46,669 bases of DNA from Verrucomicrobiota bacterium (GCA_016871775.1 VHCI01000012.1:1-46669); one strand, 5' to 3'. Counted from the first letter of the stretch, positions 26,081 to 34,493 are shown. Notes: a model not told the origin generated them from the letters alone. Program-made: numbers and translations.

Positions 26081-26641
26081 ATGAAGCGCGGTCTTCTCCC
26101 CCCGGTTCCGGCCCTACTCCTATTCGCCGCGGTCTGCGCCGGCGGCTGCTCGTCCTCCCAAATGGGCCGCATCGACCGCAACCGGGCCATCTACGAGACG
26201 TGGCCCCTTGAGGTGCGGCAGGCGTTGCTCGACGGCCGCGTCGAGCCGCGGATGGACCAGGACATGGTCCGCGTGGCGTGGGGCGAGCCGAGCGAGGTCA
26301 GCATCTCCCCCGCGGGCGATGAGATCTGGATCTACGCCAAGGGCGGCGATCCCGGCAGTGGTCTGTACCCGGGCGGCCGCGGCGGGATGATGGGCGGGGT
26401 CATCGGTGGTACGGGTCCCGCGATCGGCGTGAGCACCGGCCGCGGCGGCGCGGTCGTCGGCACGTCCTCCAGCGTCGGCATCGGTATCGGGGGCGGTTCC
26501 GGGGGCATCGGGATCGGGGGCTCCGGCATCGGGATGGGCCCCGGCGGGATCGGCGGGCCGATCATGACGCGGCCCGTGTCGCCGGACATCCGCGAGGTCG
26601 TCTTCCGCAACGGGGTGGTGGTGCGCGCCGACAAACCCTGA
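26081..26641 (+). CDS. Lipoprotein with BamE/SmpA-like fold and glycine-rich insertion
   Basis: This 186-residue protein has a basic start, a hydrophobic signal and a lipobox ending at C23 (CAGGC). The segment MDQDMVRVAWGEPSEVS to DEIWIYAKG (about 58-88) and the C-terminal REVVFRNGVVVRAD match the usual BamE/SmpA pattern (LGxP, WxY, VVFxNGxV). Between them a Gly/Ser/Ile-rich tract of about 72 residues (88-160) is inserted. It is anchored in the outer or inner membrane by lipid, and a role in envelope assembly is suggested but not proven. The ATG at 26081 is preferred over 26069 because the signal charge begins there. It is convergent with an LptF-type gene. Confidence 0.72.
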   Translation: MKRGLLPPVPALLLFAAVCAGGCSSSQMGRIDRNRAIYETWPLEVRQALLDGRVEPRMDQDMVRVAWGEPSEVSISPAGDEIWIYAKGGDPGSGLYPGGRGGMMGGVIGGTGPAIGVSTGRGGAVVGTSSSVGIGIGGGSGGIGIGGSGIGMGPGGIGGPIMTRPVSPDIREVVFRNGVVVRADKP

Positions 26642-26657
26642 CACCCCACCCGCTAAA

Positions 26658-27803
26658 TCAATTTTGCCCGATACGGCGGAAGAGCCGGAAGCCGAGGCCC
26701 GCAAAGAGCAAGTTTGGCAGCCAGATGAGGAGGTCCGGCCGCCACTCTGGTCGCTGGTCGAGCGCCTTCACCCCGGCGGTGAGGACGTAGAACGCCAGCA
26801 CCAAGACGATCGCGAGGCCGAGGTTGGCGGACGTCTCCCGCCGGGAGACGCGGATGCCCAAGGGAATGCCCAGCAGCGCGAATGAGAAGACCGCCGTCGC
26901 CAGGCTTAGCTTCTCCTGCACCAGCAGGTCGAAATTCATCAGTTCTCGCGCGTGCTCGCGTTCCTTCCCGGCCTTCGGAACGATCGCCGCGTGGCGGGAC
27001 CGTGCCGCCCGGAGTTCCCCCAGCGTTAGCCACTCCGTCTTGATCCGCACTAGGCTCTGCCCAAGGTAACGTTCTAGCGAAATCCGCACGTCCTCGAAAC
27101 GCTCCACCGTGGCCACCTTGGGGGCCCGCGCCGGGGACTCCGGATCATCGCTGCCCCGCTCCTCGATGGTCGCCCGTAGCAGAGTGGGCACGAGGCTGTT
27201 GGTCGCCTCGTCGTAGACCAGCCGCCCCGATTCCGCCCGCACCAGCCGGCGCACGCGGGACTCGCGGTCGAGGTCCCACAGCCAGATGTCGCGCAGCTCG
27301 TCCCCTTCCTTCGCCCCCACGTAGAGGACCACGCCACGGAAATCCCGGATGAAGGTCCGCGGCACCACTATCCCCATCGGGTTTCCACGCACGGCATCGG
27401 CGAAGGCGCGGTGGAACTCGGCCCGGGCCCAAGGGGCTGACTCGAGGTTGATGTGGATGGCCAGCGCAGTGCCAAGCGCCGCCAGCGCCAGCACCGGCCG
27501 CGCGATCCGCGCCAGGCTTAGGCCGGCCGCCCGCATCGCGGTGATCTCGTGGTCGGCCGACAGGCGCCCGAGCGTGAGGAGAATCCCCGTGAGCATGCCC
27601 ATCGGCAGCGCGAAGGAGATGGCAAAGGGAAGCAGCAGGCCCACCAGCCGGACGAAGGTGGCCGGGCCGAACTGGCCCGCGAGGAGGGGACTGAGCAGTT
27701 CTCGGACGACGTTTGGCAGTGCCACAATAAAGGCGAACAGCGCCACCGCTGCGAGGCAGGTCGCGAATACGCCCTTGAGTAAGTGGCGATCGAGAAGGGT
27801 CAC
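26658..27803 (-). CDS. LptF/LptG family LPS export permease (YjgP/YjgQ)
   Basis: This roughly 381-residue inner-membrane protein has six predicted membrane segments in the pattern of LptF/LptG: an N-terminal LLDRHLLK start with three segments, a periplasmic middle domain (about 115-265) containing VVPRTFIRDFRGVVLYVG, and three C-terminal segments ending GFRLFRRI. It moves lipopolysaccharide from the inner membrane to the Lpt bridge with LptB2. Start GTG 27803 gives the family-typical beginning; GTG 27824 is an alternative. Only one of the usual F/G pair is here, so the partner is elsewhere. It converges with the lipoprotein gene (gap of 16 bases). Confidence 0.88.
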   Translation of the reverse strand: MTLLDRHLLKGVFATCLAAVALFAFIVALPNVVRELLSPLLAGQFGPATFVRLVGLLLPFAISFALPMGMLTGILLTLGRLSADHEITAMRAAGLSLARIARPVLALAALGTALAIHINLESAPWARAEFHRAFADAVRGNPMGIVVPRTFIRDFRGVVLYVGAKEGDELRDIWLWDLDRESRVRRLVRAESGRLVYDEATNSLVPTLLRATIEERGSDDPESPARAPKVATVERFEDVRISLERYLGQSLVRIKTEWLTLGELRAARSRHAAIVPKAGKEREHARELMNFDLLVQEKLSLATAVFSFALLGIPLGIRVSRRETSANLGLAIVLVLAFYVLTAGVKALDQRPEWRPDLLIWLPNLLFAGLGFRLFRRIGQN

Positions 27804-27849
27804 GGGTCCAACGTGGCGGTCCACGGCGGCGCTGGCGAGGCCGCAGGCT

Positions 27850-28551
27850 TCAACTCAGCCCGGCCAGCCCCAGCTGGCCGTCCTCCTCGTCTTCCGGCCC
27901 GGTCACGGGCAACAGGCAGTCCGGACCTTCGTGGTGGACCTGGTTGACCCGCGGCGACACCCGCGTTGCCGCAAGCACCCCCGCCGGCAGGGGGCGCAGC
28001 AGCGGCAGCAGCTCCGCCGCGGACGGGACGGGATCCAGCCAGGCTTCTACGGCTTCCGGGGACAGGGCGACGGGCATCCGGTCGTGGATACGTGCTACCT
28101 CCGGACAGGCTTCTGTCGTGATGAGGGCGAAGGTGGCGGGGGTATTTTCGGTGCCCTCCTCCCAGATGCCGGCGAGCGCGAGGGGCGGGCCGGCGCGCAG
28201 GGCGAAATACCACGGGAGCTTCCGGCTCCCGCGGGTTTCCCACTCGTAGAAGCCGCTAGCCGGTACGACGCACCGCCGCCGCTGGAAGCTCTCGCGGAAC
28301 GCGGGCCGGGCCGCGACGCTTTCCGCGCGGGCGTTCGCCAGTCGGCTGCCGCCCAGGCTCGCCGCCCAAGACGGGACGAGGCCCCATCGCGCGCTGGTCG
28401 CGGTGCGCCGGGGTCGCGGGCCGCGGATGATCGGGACGAGGCTCGTCGGCGCTAGATTGTAGCGGCTGGTGAAGGCGGAAATGTCCGGCACCGCCAGTTG
28501 CCGCAGCAGGGCGTCGAGGTCCTCGCGTTTCAGCACGTAGCGGCCACACAT
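27850..28551 (-). CDS. SRAP domain protein (YedK/HMCES-type SOS response-associated peptidase)
   Basis: This 233-residue protein matches the SRAP family well. The second residue is Cys (MCGRY), which becomes the catalytic N-terminus after Met removal and crosslinks abasic DNA. N73 (NARAE), E103 (FYEW) and H156 (HDRMP) are the other conserved active-site residues. Cytoplasmic DNA-damage shield for abasic sites in ssDNA, by homology. The start at 28551 is required for the N-terminal Cys. It follows a small YkgJ-type gene by 56 bases on the same strand. No LexA-like box was recognised. Confidence 0.94.
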   Translation of the reverse strand: MCGRYVLKREDLDALLRQLAVPDISAFTSRYNLAPTSLVPIIRGPRPRRTATSARWGLVPSWAASLGGSRLANARAESVAARPAFRESFQRRRCVVPASGFYEWETRGSRKLPWYFALRAGPPLALAGIWEEGTENTPATFALITTEACPEVARIHDRMPVALSPEAVEAWLDPVPSAAELLPLLRPLPAGVLAATRVSPRVNQVHHEGPDCLLPVTGPEDEEDGQLGLAGLS

Positions 28552-28607
28552 CGTTCGCCGGGGGGTAAGGGTTTGAGGGACGGGCGGGGTGGGGCGGGCA
28601 CCGGCGC

Positions 28608-28865
28608 TCAAGCGGGCCGGGTTGCGACCTCGAGCGCCTCGAGCAGCAAGCGGGCCTCGGCCGCGCTGGCACCGCACATCGATTCCTGGGGGCGGAGGCT
28701 CACGCATAAGGCCGGACGATCCGGGCGGCCGAAGAGAGCGCACCGCAAGTCGGGCAGCAGCTGTACGCAGGGGACGCCGGCCGGCTTACCCCGGGGCATC
28801 CCGGGGATGGGCGAGGAAATGGAGGGCGCGATGCAGCACGCGCCACAGCCCGGGCGGCAGTCCAT
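28608..28865 (-). CDS. YkgJ-family cysteine cluster protein
   Basis: This small protein of 85 residues has the family's Cys pattern: C3, C7, C10 and C11 in CRPGCGACC, then further Cys near 33, 43, 55 and 65. It belongs to the Zn/Fe-chelating YkgJ family (UPF0153). It may bind a metal or an Fe-S cluster; no function is established. The ATG at 28865 gives the family-typical MDC start. It is divergent from the RAYT-like gene and 56 bases upstream of the SRAP gene, probably in the same transcript. Confidence 0.85.
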   Translation of the reverse strand: MDCRPGCGACCIAPSISSPIPGMPRGKPAGVPCVQLLPDLRCALFGRPDRPALCVSLRPQESMCGASAAEARLLLEALEVATRPA

Positions 28866-28988
28866 ACGCCGGGGGTGTGCCGCGCTCGGGCCCGCGAGGC
28901 AAGCGCGCGGCCTCGCCGCCGGTTTTGGGCCAGAATTCAGGGTCTGGCCGCGTTTGCGGGCCGCTCCTCGGTTCGCCGGGCTCCGGGG

Positions 28989-29504
28989 ATGGATCCCTTG
29001 TCTCCCGCTTTCCCGCCGGCGCGCGTCTTCGGCCCCGGTTGCCATTACTTCACGCTCCGGACCCGCCGCGGCCGCCCCGGGCTCGCGGTGCCCCCGGTCT
29101 GCGCCGAGTTCCAGGCCGCCCTGCACCTGCTGGTACTCGAGGGGGTTTCCCGGGTGCGGACGGCCGTCGTGCTGGCCGCTGAACTGCACCTAGTGGCCGC
29201 CGTGCCAGAGAGCCGGGCGGCCGATCAGGTGGGGACGGTCCTTCAGGGCAAGCTGGCGCCGTCGCTGGCGCGACTGGGACTCGCTTGGGCCCCCGAGTTC
29301 AGCCACCGCCCCCTGCCGGCTGGCGCGGATGGATACCCCACGTTCCGCTACCTGTACCGCGCGCCTTACCGGACGGGCCTCGCCGTCGAGGGGGAGGCGT
29401 GGGCAGGCTACCACTGCGCAGAGCGCGACTGGCGCTGGTTTGGCCCGCTGACCCGAGGCTTTGGTGGAGGGGCGGGCCCGCTCGAGGCAGTAGTGGCCGC
29501 TTGA
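28989..29504 (+). CDS. RAYT-like (REP-associated tyrosine transposase) protein, HUH motif degenerate
   Basis: This 171-residue protein resembles RAYT/IS200-like proteins. The start HYFTLRTRRGRPGL is typical of the first strand, and the C-terminal RYLYRAPYRTGLAVEGEAWAGYHCAER matches the usual YIxxNPVRAGLVxxxxxWxxSS region. The HUH motif reads E65-L66-H67 (LAAELHLVA), so the first metal-binding histidine is replaced by Glu. Active ssDNA transposition is therefore unlikely; domestication or decay is more probable. It ends ten bases before the tRNA-Thr gene, transcribed from the other strand. No REP-like palindromic repeats were recognised around it. Confidence 0.7.
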   Translation: MDPLSPAFPPARVFGPGCHYFTLRTRRGRPGLAVPPVCAEFQAALHLLVLEGVSRVRTAVVLAAELHLVAAVPESRAADQVGTVLQGKLAPSLARLGLAWAPEFSHRPLPAGADGYPTFRYLYRAPYRTGLAVEGEAWAGYHCAERDWRWFGPLTRGFGGGAGPLEAVVAA

Positions 29505-29514
29505 AGGGTGTCGC

Positions 29515-29590
29515 TGGAGCCAACAGCCGGATTTGAACCGGCGACCCACGCTTTACGAAAGCGTTGCTCTACCAGCTGAGCTATGTTGGC
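29515..29590 (-). tRNA. tRNA-Thr (anticodon CGT)
   Basis: A 73-base cloverleaf reads on the minus strand from 29590 (GCCAACA acceptor arm) to 29518, with the encoded CCA at 29515-29517. The anticodon stem ACGCT/AGCGT holds the loop TTCGTAA, giving anticodon CGT (codon ACG). The D arm and the GGTTCAAATCC T arm are both present. Acceptor pairs GCCAACA with TGTTGGC are perfect. Confidence 0.97.
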
Positions 29591-29604
29591 GCGCGAGCCG
29601 GGGA

Positions 29605-29652
29605 AACAAACGCTCCCGTCCGCGAGGGCAAGAACGTTTTCCGTCGGGAGCG
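29605..29652 (-). terminator. Possible terminator downstream of azurin
   Basis: An 8-base perfect inverted repeat (CGCTCCCG at 29611-29618, CGGGAGCG at 29645-29652, 26-base loop) is followed on the minus strand by TTTGTTT. It lies between the azurin stop and the tRNA-Thr start. The loop is long, so confidence is limited. Confidence 0.4.
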
Positions 29653-29708
29653 GGCACCAGAAAGGTACCCCGCCGGGGCCGAGCGCTGAAAGGGGAGGGC
29701 GGGCGCGC

Positions 29709-30155
29709 TTACTTCGCGATCAGCGTTCCCTTCATTAGCATGTAGTGGCCAGGGAAGGAGCAGACGTAAGTGTACTCGCCGGCGGCCGGGGCGGTGAACG
29801 TGACCTCACCGGTCTGCTTTGGGCCCAGCACCTTCACGAATGCGACCACCTTGTCCTTAAAGGCGGGCGCGATGTACTCCGCATCCTTTGCGGTCATTGA
29901 GGCTTGCGCGAAGGCGTTCAGATCGGTGCCGGGTTTCAGGAGCACCCAATTGTGACCCATCGCCTCCTTCGGCAGCGTGCCCACGTTCTTTAGGACGACC
30001 TTGATCGTCTCCCCGACCTTGACCTCGACTCTTGCGAGGTTGAATTTCATCTGGTCGTTGGCGGTAATTTCGATCGTGCGCGCGGGCACGGCGGCGTGGA
30101 GGGCGGTTCCGGCAAAGAGCGCGGCGAGCAGGTAATTGGGAGCGAGGAATTTCAT
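29709..30155 (-). CDS. Azurin-type blue copper protein
   Basis: This 148-residue exported cupredoxin has a signal peptide of about 22 residues, the N-terminal copper ligand H68 (MGHNW), and the C-terminal cluster C132-SFPG-H137-YML-M141. It thus retains the azurin type-1 ligand set Cys, His and Met plus the first His. Periplasmic electron carrier for one electron. The ATG at 30155 is the start that places the signal peptide correctly. It is divergently placed from the coxB gene of a caa3 oxidase (166 bases apart), suggesting that azurin may feed electrons to that oxidase; that is inference from context. Confidence 0.94.
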   Translation of the reverse strand: MKFLAPNYLLAALFAGTALHAAVPARTIEITANDQMKFNLARVEVKVGETIKVVLKNVGTLPKEAMGHNWVLLKPGTDLNAFAQASMTAKDAEYIAPAFKDKVVAFVKVLGPKQTGEVTFTAPAAGEYTYVCSFPGHYMLMKGTLIAK

Positions 30156-30234
30156 GGTCGGGGAAGGTGGGAGGGGGCTACCGGGATGCAAATCCGATCG
30201 GCGCAATCCCTTGGAGGCATTACCCGGCTTAATT

Positions 30235-30251
30235 GGGGCTTGAAATGCCCC
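30235..30251. promoter_or_regulatory. Hairpin in the azurin-coxB divergent gap
   Basis: GGGGC-TTGAAAT-GCCCC is a perfect 5-base stem located about 70 bases upstream of coxB and about 80 upstream of azurin. It may be a protein site or a leader structure of either gene. No T-run adjoins it. A clear -10/-35 pair was not recognised in this gap. Confidence 0.3.
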
Positions 30252-30321
30252 TTCCTTCGCAAACCCTTCTTACTTTTTTTCTTTCGGTCGCTTCCGTTCC
30301 CTCTCTTCTGCAGTCTCTCCC

Positions 30322-31572
30322 ATGCGTTCCGCCCTTCCCTTCCTAGCCCGCGTTGGCTGGGTTCTTGGCGCCCTCGCGGGCCTGCTGTTCCTCTCGGGCT
30401 GCGATCTAAAGTTTTGGCGGATGGATGGTCACCAGTCGACGATGATCGTCGAGGGCCCAGTGGCCCGTTCGCAGCTCAGCCTGTTCTACGTCACCTGCTG
30501 GGTCACGCTCGTCATCTTCATTCTGGTCGGTGGCGTGCTCGCCTACACGATGTGGCGTTTCCGCGCCCGGACCGAGGCGGATGAGCGCGCGGAGCCTCCG
30601 CCCCAGAGCCACGGCAACCCCCTCGTTGAGATCAGCCTGATTGGCGCCTCGGTGCTCGCGCTCGTGATCATCGCGGTGCCCACGCTGACCGCCATCTGGT
30701 ATACCTACGACGTGCCGGAGGCGGAGAAGAAGAACGCCTACGAGGTCACAGCCACCGGCCACCAGTGGTGGTTCAAGTTCGAGTACCCCTCGGAGCAGGC
30801 TGCCGTCGACTCAGCGGGTGCCAAGGCTCCCCTGGTCACGGGAAACGAGCTTGTCATCCCCGCCGGCCGCCCGATCCGCATCAATGTCCGCACGATCGAC
30901 GTGATCCATTCGTTTTGGGTGCCGAAGCTGGGCGGAAAGATCGATATGATCCCCAATCGGGCGAATTTCTTTTGGTTGCAGGCGGACAAGCCCGGTTACT
31001 TCTGGGGCCAGTGCGCTGAGTATTGCGGGGATTCCCACGCGGTGATGCGCTTCCGCGTGATCGCCCTCGACGAAAAGGATTTTGCGGCCTGGAAGGAAAA
31101 GCAGCTCGCCCTCGCCCGCTCCGTCGCCGTCCCGGTCGCCCCTGTGGCCGCTGCCACCCCGGTCACCGCCCTCCGCACCTTCAAGACGAACGAGGTGGGC
31201 GTCTCCGAGGCTTTTGACCGTAATCCTTTAGAGGCGTGGCGCGCCAAGCAGGCGGTCGAAAAGGTCGAGAACCTCGCTCTGGTCGCGCAAGGCCGCGAGC
31301 TGTTCGCCGCCAAGACCTGCAATGCCTGCCACGCCGTCCGCGGCCACGGGGCGATGGGCGTCCAAGGCCCCGACCTGACGCATTTCGGTGCCCGCTCCAC
31401 CCTCGCGGCCGGCCTGATCGAGAATAATCCCGAACAGCTCCGTCGCTGGCTCCGCGATCCGGAGTCCGTGAAGCCCGGCAACAAGATGGCCAAGGCCTAC
31501 CGCGACAACAAGATTACCCTCTCCGACGCCGAACAGGTGGCACTCACGGCCTATCTGCTCAGCCTCAAGTAA
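30322..31572 (+). CDS. Cytochrome c oxidase subunit II fused to cytochrome c (caa3-type)
   Basis: This 416-residue protein has a lipoprotein-type signal (lipobox at C27) and two membrane segments (about 52-75 and 105-125), then a cupredoxin domain with a complete CuA site: H196, C231, E233, C235, H239 and M242. After a linker (about 255-320) a cytochrome c domain follows, with heme motif C333-x-x-C336-H337 and probable Met ligand M389. This is the caa3 layout, in which electrons go from the bound heme c to CuA and on to subunit I. It is the first gene of a cox operon (subunits II, I, III, IV) followed by ctaG after a terminator-like hairpin. Confidence 0.95.
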   Translation: MRSALPFLARVGWVLGALAGLLFLSGCDLKFWRMDGHQSTMIVEGPVARSQLSLFYVTCWVTLVIFILVGGVLAYTMWRFRARTEADERAEPPPQSHGNPLVEISLIGASVLALVIIAVPTLTAIWYTYDVPEAEKKNAYEVTATGHQWWFKFEYPSEQAAVDSAGAKAPLVTGNELVIPAGRPIRINVRTIDVIHSFWVPKLGGKIDMIPNRANFFWLQADKPGYFWGQCAEYCGDSHAVMRFRVIALDEKDFAAWKEKQLALARSVAVPVAPVAAATPVTALRTFKTNEVGVSEAFDRNPLEAWRAKQAVEKVENLALVAQGRELFAAKTCNACHAVRGHGAMGVQGPDLTHFGARSTLAAGLIENNPEQLRRWLRDPESVKPGNKMAKAYRDNKITLSDAEQVALTAYLLSLK

Positions 31573-31607
31573 GGCTCTCCCTCCACCTTCCAGCCCCCGG
31601 ACCACCT

Positions 31608-33611
31608 ATGGACACCACGGCCAAGACCGCCTATCTCACCAAGGACGATGCGGTCCCGGCGCAGCCCAAGCTGCTCGCCCATCCTACCGCCAAGGCCGGC
31701 TTGATGAGCTGGCTCACCACGGTCGACCACAAGCGCATCGGCTTCCTTTACGGGGTGTTTGCCCTGTTCTTTTTCTTGGTCGGCGGCTTCGAGGCGCTGC
31801 TCATCCGGGCGCAGCTGATGTACCCGAACGGGACCGTGCTGAGCGCCCAGATGTACAACACCATGTTCACGATGCACGGGACGACGATGATCTTCCTGGC
31901 CGTGATGCCGCTCTCGGCGGCCTTCTTCAATTACATCATGCCCCTCCAGATCGGGGCGCGCGACGTCGCCTTCCCGCGGCTCAACGCCTTCTCGCTCTGG
32001 ACCTTCGTCGCCGGCGCCATCGTGCTCAACATCGGCTGGATCGGGCCCATCTTCGGGGTCGATGGCCACAACGCCCCCGATGCCGGCTGGTACGGCTACT
32101 CCCCGCTGACCTCCAAGCAGTTCAATCCTGGCCATTCGGTCGATTACTGGGTAATGGGCCTGCAACTCCTCGGCGTCGCCTCCATCGCGGCCTCTCTGAA
32201 CTTCATTGTCACGATTATCAATATGCGGGCCCCCGGGATGACGATGATGCGCCTTCCGGTCTTCACTTGGATGACGCTCATCACCGCCTTCCTGATCATC
32301 CTGTCGTTCCCTGCGATTACCATCGCGCTGGTGGAGCTCATGATGGACCGTAACTTCGGTACGGTCTTCTTCGAGGTCTCCGGCGGCGGTATGCCGATCC
32401 TGTGGCAGCACCTGTTCTGGGTCTTCGGCCACCCGGAAGTGTACATCCTGATCCTCCCCGCGATGGGTATCATCTCGGAGATCCTGCCCACCTTCTCCCG
32501 CAAGCCACTGTTCGGTTACCCGATCGTCGTTTTCTCGGGCGCTTGCATTGGGTTCCTTGGCTTCGCGGTGTGGAGCCATCATATGTTCACCACCGGTATG
32601 GGCACCGTGGCGACGGCGGCTTTCGCCCTCGCGACGATGGCGATCGCGGTTCCGACCGGCGTGAAGATCTTCAATTGGATCGGCACGATGTGGGGCGGGC
32701 GCCTGATGATGCGCACCCCCATGATGTTTGCCCTGGGCTTCGTCTGGATGTTCATGATCGGTGGCTTCTCCGGCGTGATGCACTCGGCGGCCCCGGCGGA
32801 CACCCAGCAGAGCGATTCCTACTTCGTCATCGCCCATTTCCATTACGTGCTGATCGGCGGTTCGATTTTCGCCCTGCTGGCGGGCATCCACTACTGGTTC
32901 CCCCTGATGTTCGGCCGCAAGGTGAGCGAGTTCTGGGGCAAGCTTTCCTTCTGGATCATCTTCGTCGGCTTCAACGTCACCTTCTTCCCGATGCACTTCC
33001 TCGGGCTGAACGGGATGCCCCGCCGGACGTTCACCTACGACCCGAACCTAGGCTGGAACACCGCTAACTACATTGCCTCGATCGGCGCCTTCGTCCTCGG
33101 CCTCGGCATCGCGGTCTATTTCGCGGTGATGATCTATACTTATTACAAGGGCGAGAAGGTCGGCCGTGATCCGTGGGATGGCCGCACGCTCGAGTGGTCG
33201 ATCCCCAATCCGCCCCCCGAGTACAACTTCCGCGTCATCCCCACGGTCCACGACCGCGACGCCTTCTGGTACGAGAAGAACCACCGCGAGCAAATTGCGG
33301 CCGAACGCGCCGTTGCCGAGAAGGCCGAGGGGGCGCACGGAGGCGTCCATATGCCCTTCAACTCGATCTGGCCCCTCGTCGCCGGCTTCGGGCTTCTTAT
33401 TGTCGGCATTGGCTCCACCGCCTTCGACGCCAAGTGGGACGTCCCGGGCATTCACTGGAAGCTGGGCTTGGCGCTCCTTGGTGGCTTGGTGACCCTCGTG
33501 GGCATCTACCTCTGGTCGCTGGAGGGCAACGAGGGGTACCACCTGCACCTCGACCGGGACGGCAAGCCCGTCAAGGGCCACGGTGACGACCACAGCCACG
33601 GCAAGCAGTGA
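31608..33611 (+). CDS. Cytochrome c oxidase subunit I (caa3-type)
   Basis: This 667-residue protein has about 14 membrane segments. Metal ligands are visible: H90 for low-spin heme a, H275 (in WVFGHPEVY) and H324/H325 for CuB, H410 (heme a3) and H412 (second ligand of heme a). E277 and Y279 in GHPEVY mark an A1-type proton channel and the crosslinked tyrosine. The C-terminal extension with two extra membrane segments (about 590-640) is common in caa3-type CtaD. It reduces oxygen to water and pumps protons. The coxB stop is 35 bases upstream. Confidence 0.96.
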   Translation: MDTTAKTAYLTKDDAVPAQPKLLAHPTAKAGLMSWLTTVDHKRIGFLYGVFALFFFLVGGFEALLIRAQLMYPNGTVLSAQMYNTMFTMHGTTMIFLAVMPLSAAFFNYIMPLQIGARDVAFPRLNAFSLWTFVAGAIVLNIGWIGPIFGVDGHNAPDAGWYGYSPLTSKQFNPGHSVDYWVMGLQLLGVASIAASLNFIVTIINMRAPGMTMMRLPVFTWMTLITAFLIILSFPAITIALVELMMDRNFGTVFFEVSGGGMPILWQHLFWVFGHPEVYILILPAMGIISEILPTFSRKPLFGYPIVVFSGACIGFLGFAVWSHHMFTTGMGTVATAAFALATMAIAVPTGVKIFNWIGTMWGGRLMMRTPMMFALGFVWMFMIGGFSGVMHSAAPADTQQSDSYFVIAHFHYVLIGGSIFALLAGIHYWFPLMFGRKVSEFWGKLSFWIIFVGFNVTFFPMHFLGLNGMPRRTFTYDPNLGWNTANYIASIGAFVLGLGIAVYFAVMIYTYYKGEKVGRDPWDGRTLEWSIPNPPPEYNFRVIPTVHDRDAFWYEKNHREQIAAERAVAEKAEGAHGGVHMPFNSIWPLVAGFGLLIVGIGSTAFDAKWDVPGIHWKLGLALLGGLVTLVGIYLWSLEGNEGYHLHLDRDGKPVKGHGDDHSHGKQ

Positions 33612-33630
33612 TCCCTGCCCCTTACCTCCA

Positions 33631-34488
33631 ATGAGCAGCGACGCGGCCTCGGCTTCGATTGATCATCACCACGACCCGTCTACGTCGACGGGCATTCCGA
33701 ACAAGAAGCTCCTCATGTGGGCGTTTCTGGCCTCGGACTGCATGTTCTTCGGGGTGCTGATCGCCACCCATCTAGTCTACCGCCTGAACCCGCCGGCGGG
33801 TGGCCTCGACCCGAAGCTGGTCTTCAGCGTCGAGCTGACCTCCTTCTCCACGTTCATTCTCCTAATGTCCTCGCTCATGATGGCCTTGGCCGTCACCGCG
33901 ATCCAGAAGGGCAACGTCCGCAGCTGCCGCTGGTCCCTGCTCACAACGATCTTCTTTGGGATGATCTTCCTTGGGTGCCAAGTCTACGAGTTCCAGCACT
34001 TCGTGGTGGACAAGAAGATGACCCTTTCGAACAGCCTGCTCGGGACCACCTTCTATACTCTCACCGGCACGCACGGCTGTCACGTCGCGATCGGGGTGCT
34101 TTGGCTGACGTTGATGTACGTGCGCTCCTTCAAGCCGGGGGCAGGCTCTGCCCAGCGGACGTGGCTCTCGCACCAACTGCTGCACGCGCTCGCCTTTCTC
34201 GCCCTCCTAGGCCTTTGCCTGAAGGTAACGCTCGGGCTGGTCCACGCGATCCAAGTTGAGCCAACTCTAGGCGCCGCGATGGGCCATTTTGTGAAGGCCG
34301 AGTTCTTGGCGATGGTCGGCGCTTTGGCTGCTACCGCGGCCTGTGGCTGGTTCGCCCGTCCCCGTGGCCCCGTGGCCTTTGGCGAGGCCAATGCGATCGA
34401 TGTCGAGTCAATGGGCCTCTACTGGCACTTCGTTGATATCGTCTGGATCGTGATCTTCACCGCCGTGTACCTCCTCGAATACCTTTGA
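33631..34488 (+). CDS. Cytochrome c oxidase subunit III with a large internal insertion
   Basis: This 285-residue membrane protein shows the family's conserved ends: VYEFQHF near 118-124, TGTHGCHV at 145-152, and YWHFVDIVWIVIF near 264-276. Normal caa3 subunit III is about 200 residues. Here about 78 extra residues (about 172-250) lie between the THG.HV helix and the final YWHFVDI helix, and they include two hydrophobic stretches. The start ATG at 33631 is chosen because it leaves a short hydrophilic leader and lies just after the coxA stop. Expected role: stabilising subunit I and the oxygen/proton site. Confidence 0.93.
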   Translation: MSSDAASASIDHHHDPSTSTGIPNKKLLMWAFLASDCMFFGVLIATHLVYRLNPPAGGLDPKLVFSVELTSFSTFILLMSSLMMALAVTAIQKGNVRSCRWSLLTTIFFGMIFLGCQVYEFQHFVVDKKMTLSNSLLGTTFYTLTGTHGCHVAIGVLWLTLMYVRSFKPGAGSAQRTWLSHQLLHALAFLALLGLCLKVTLGLVHAIQVEPTLGAAMGHFVKAEFLAMVGALAATAACGWFARPRGPVAFGEANAIDVESMGLYWHFVDIVWIVIFTAVYLLEYL

Positions 34489-34493
34489 ACCTG

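Noticed and set aside
29504-29590. Attachment site or integrated island at tRNA-Thr
   Set aside because: No integrase, direct repeat of the tRNA end or foreign-looking codon use was found around it.
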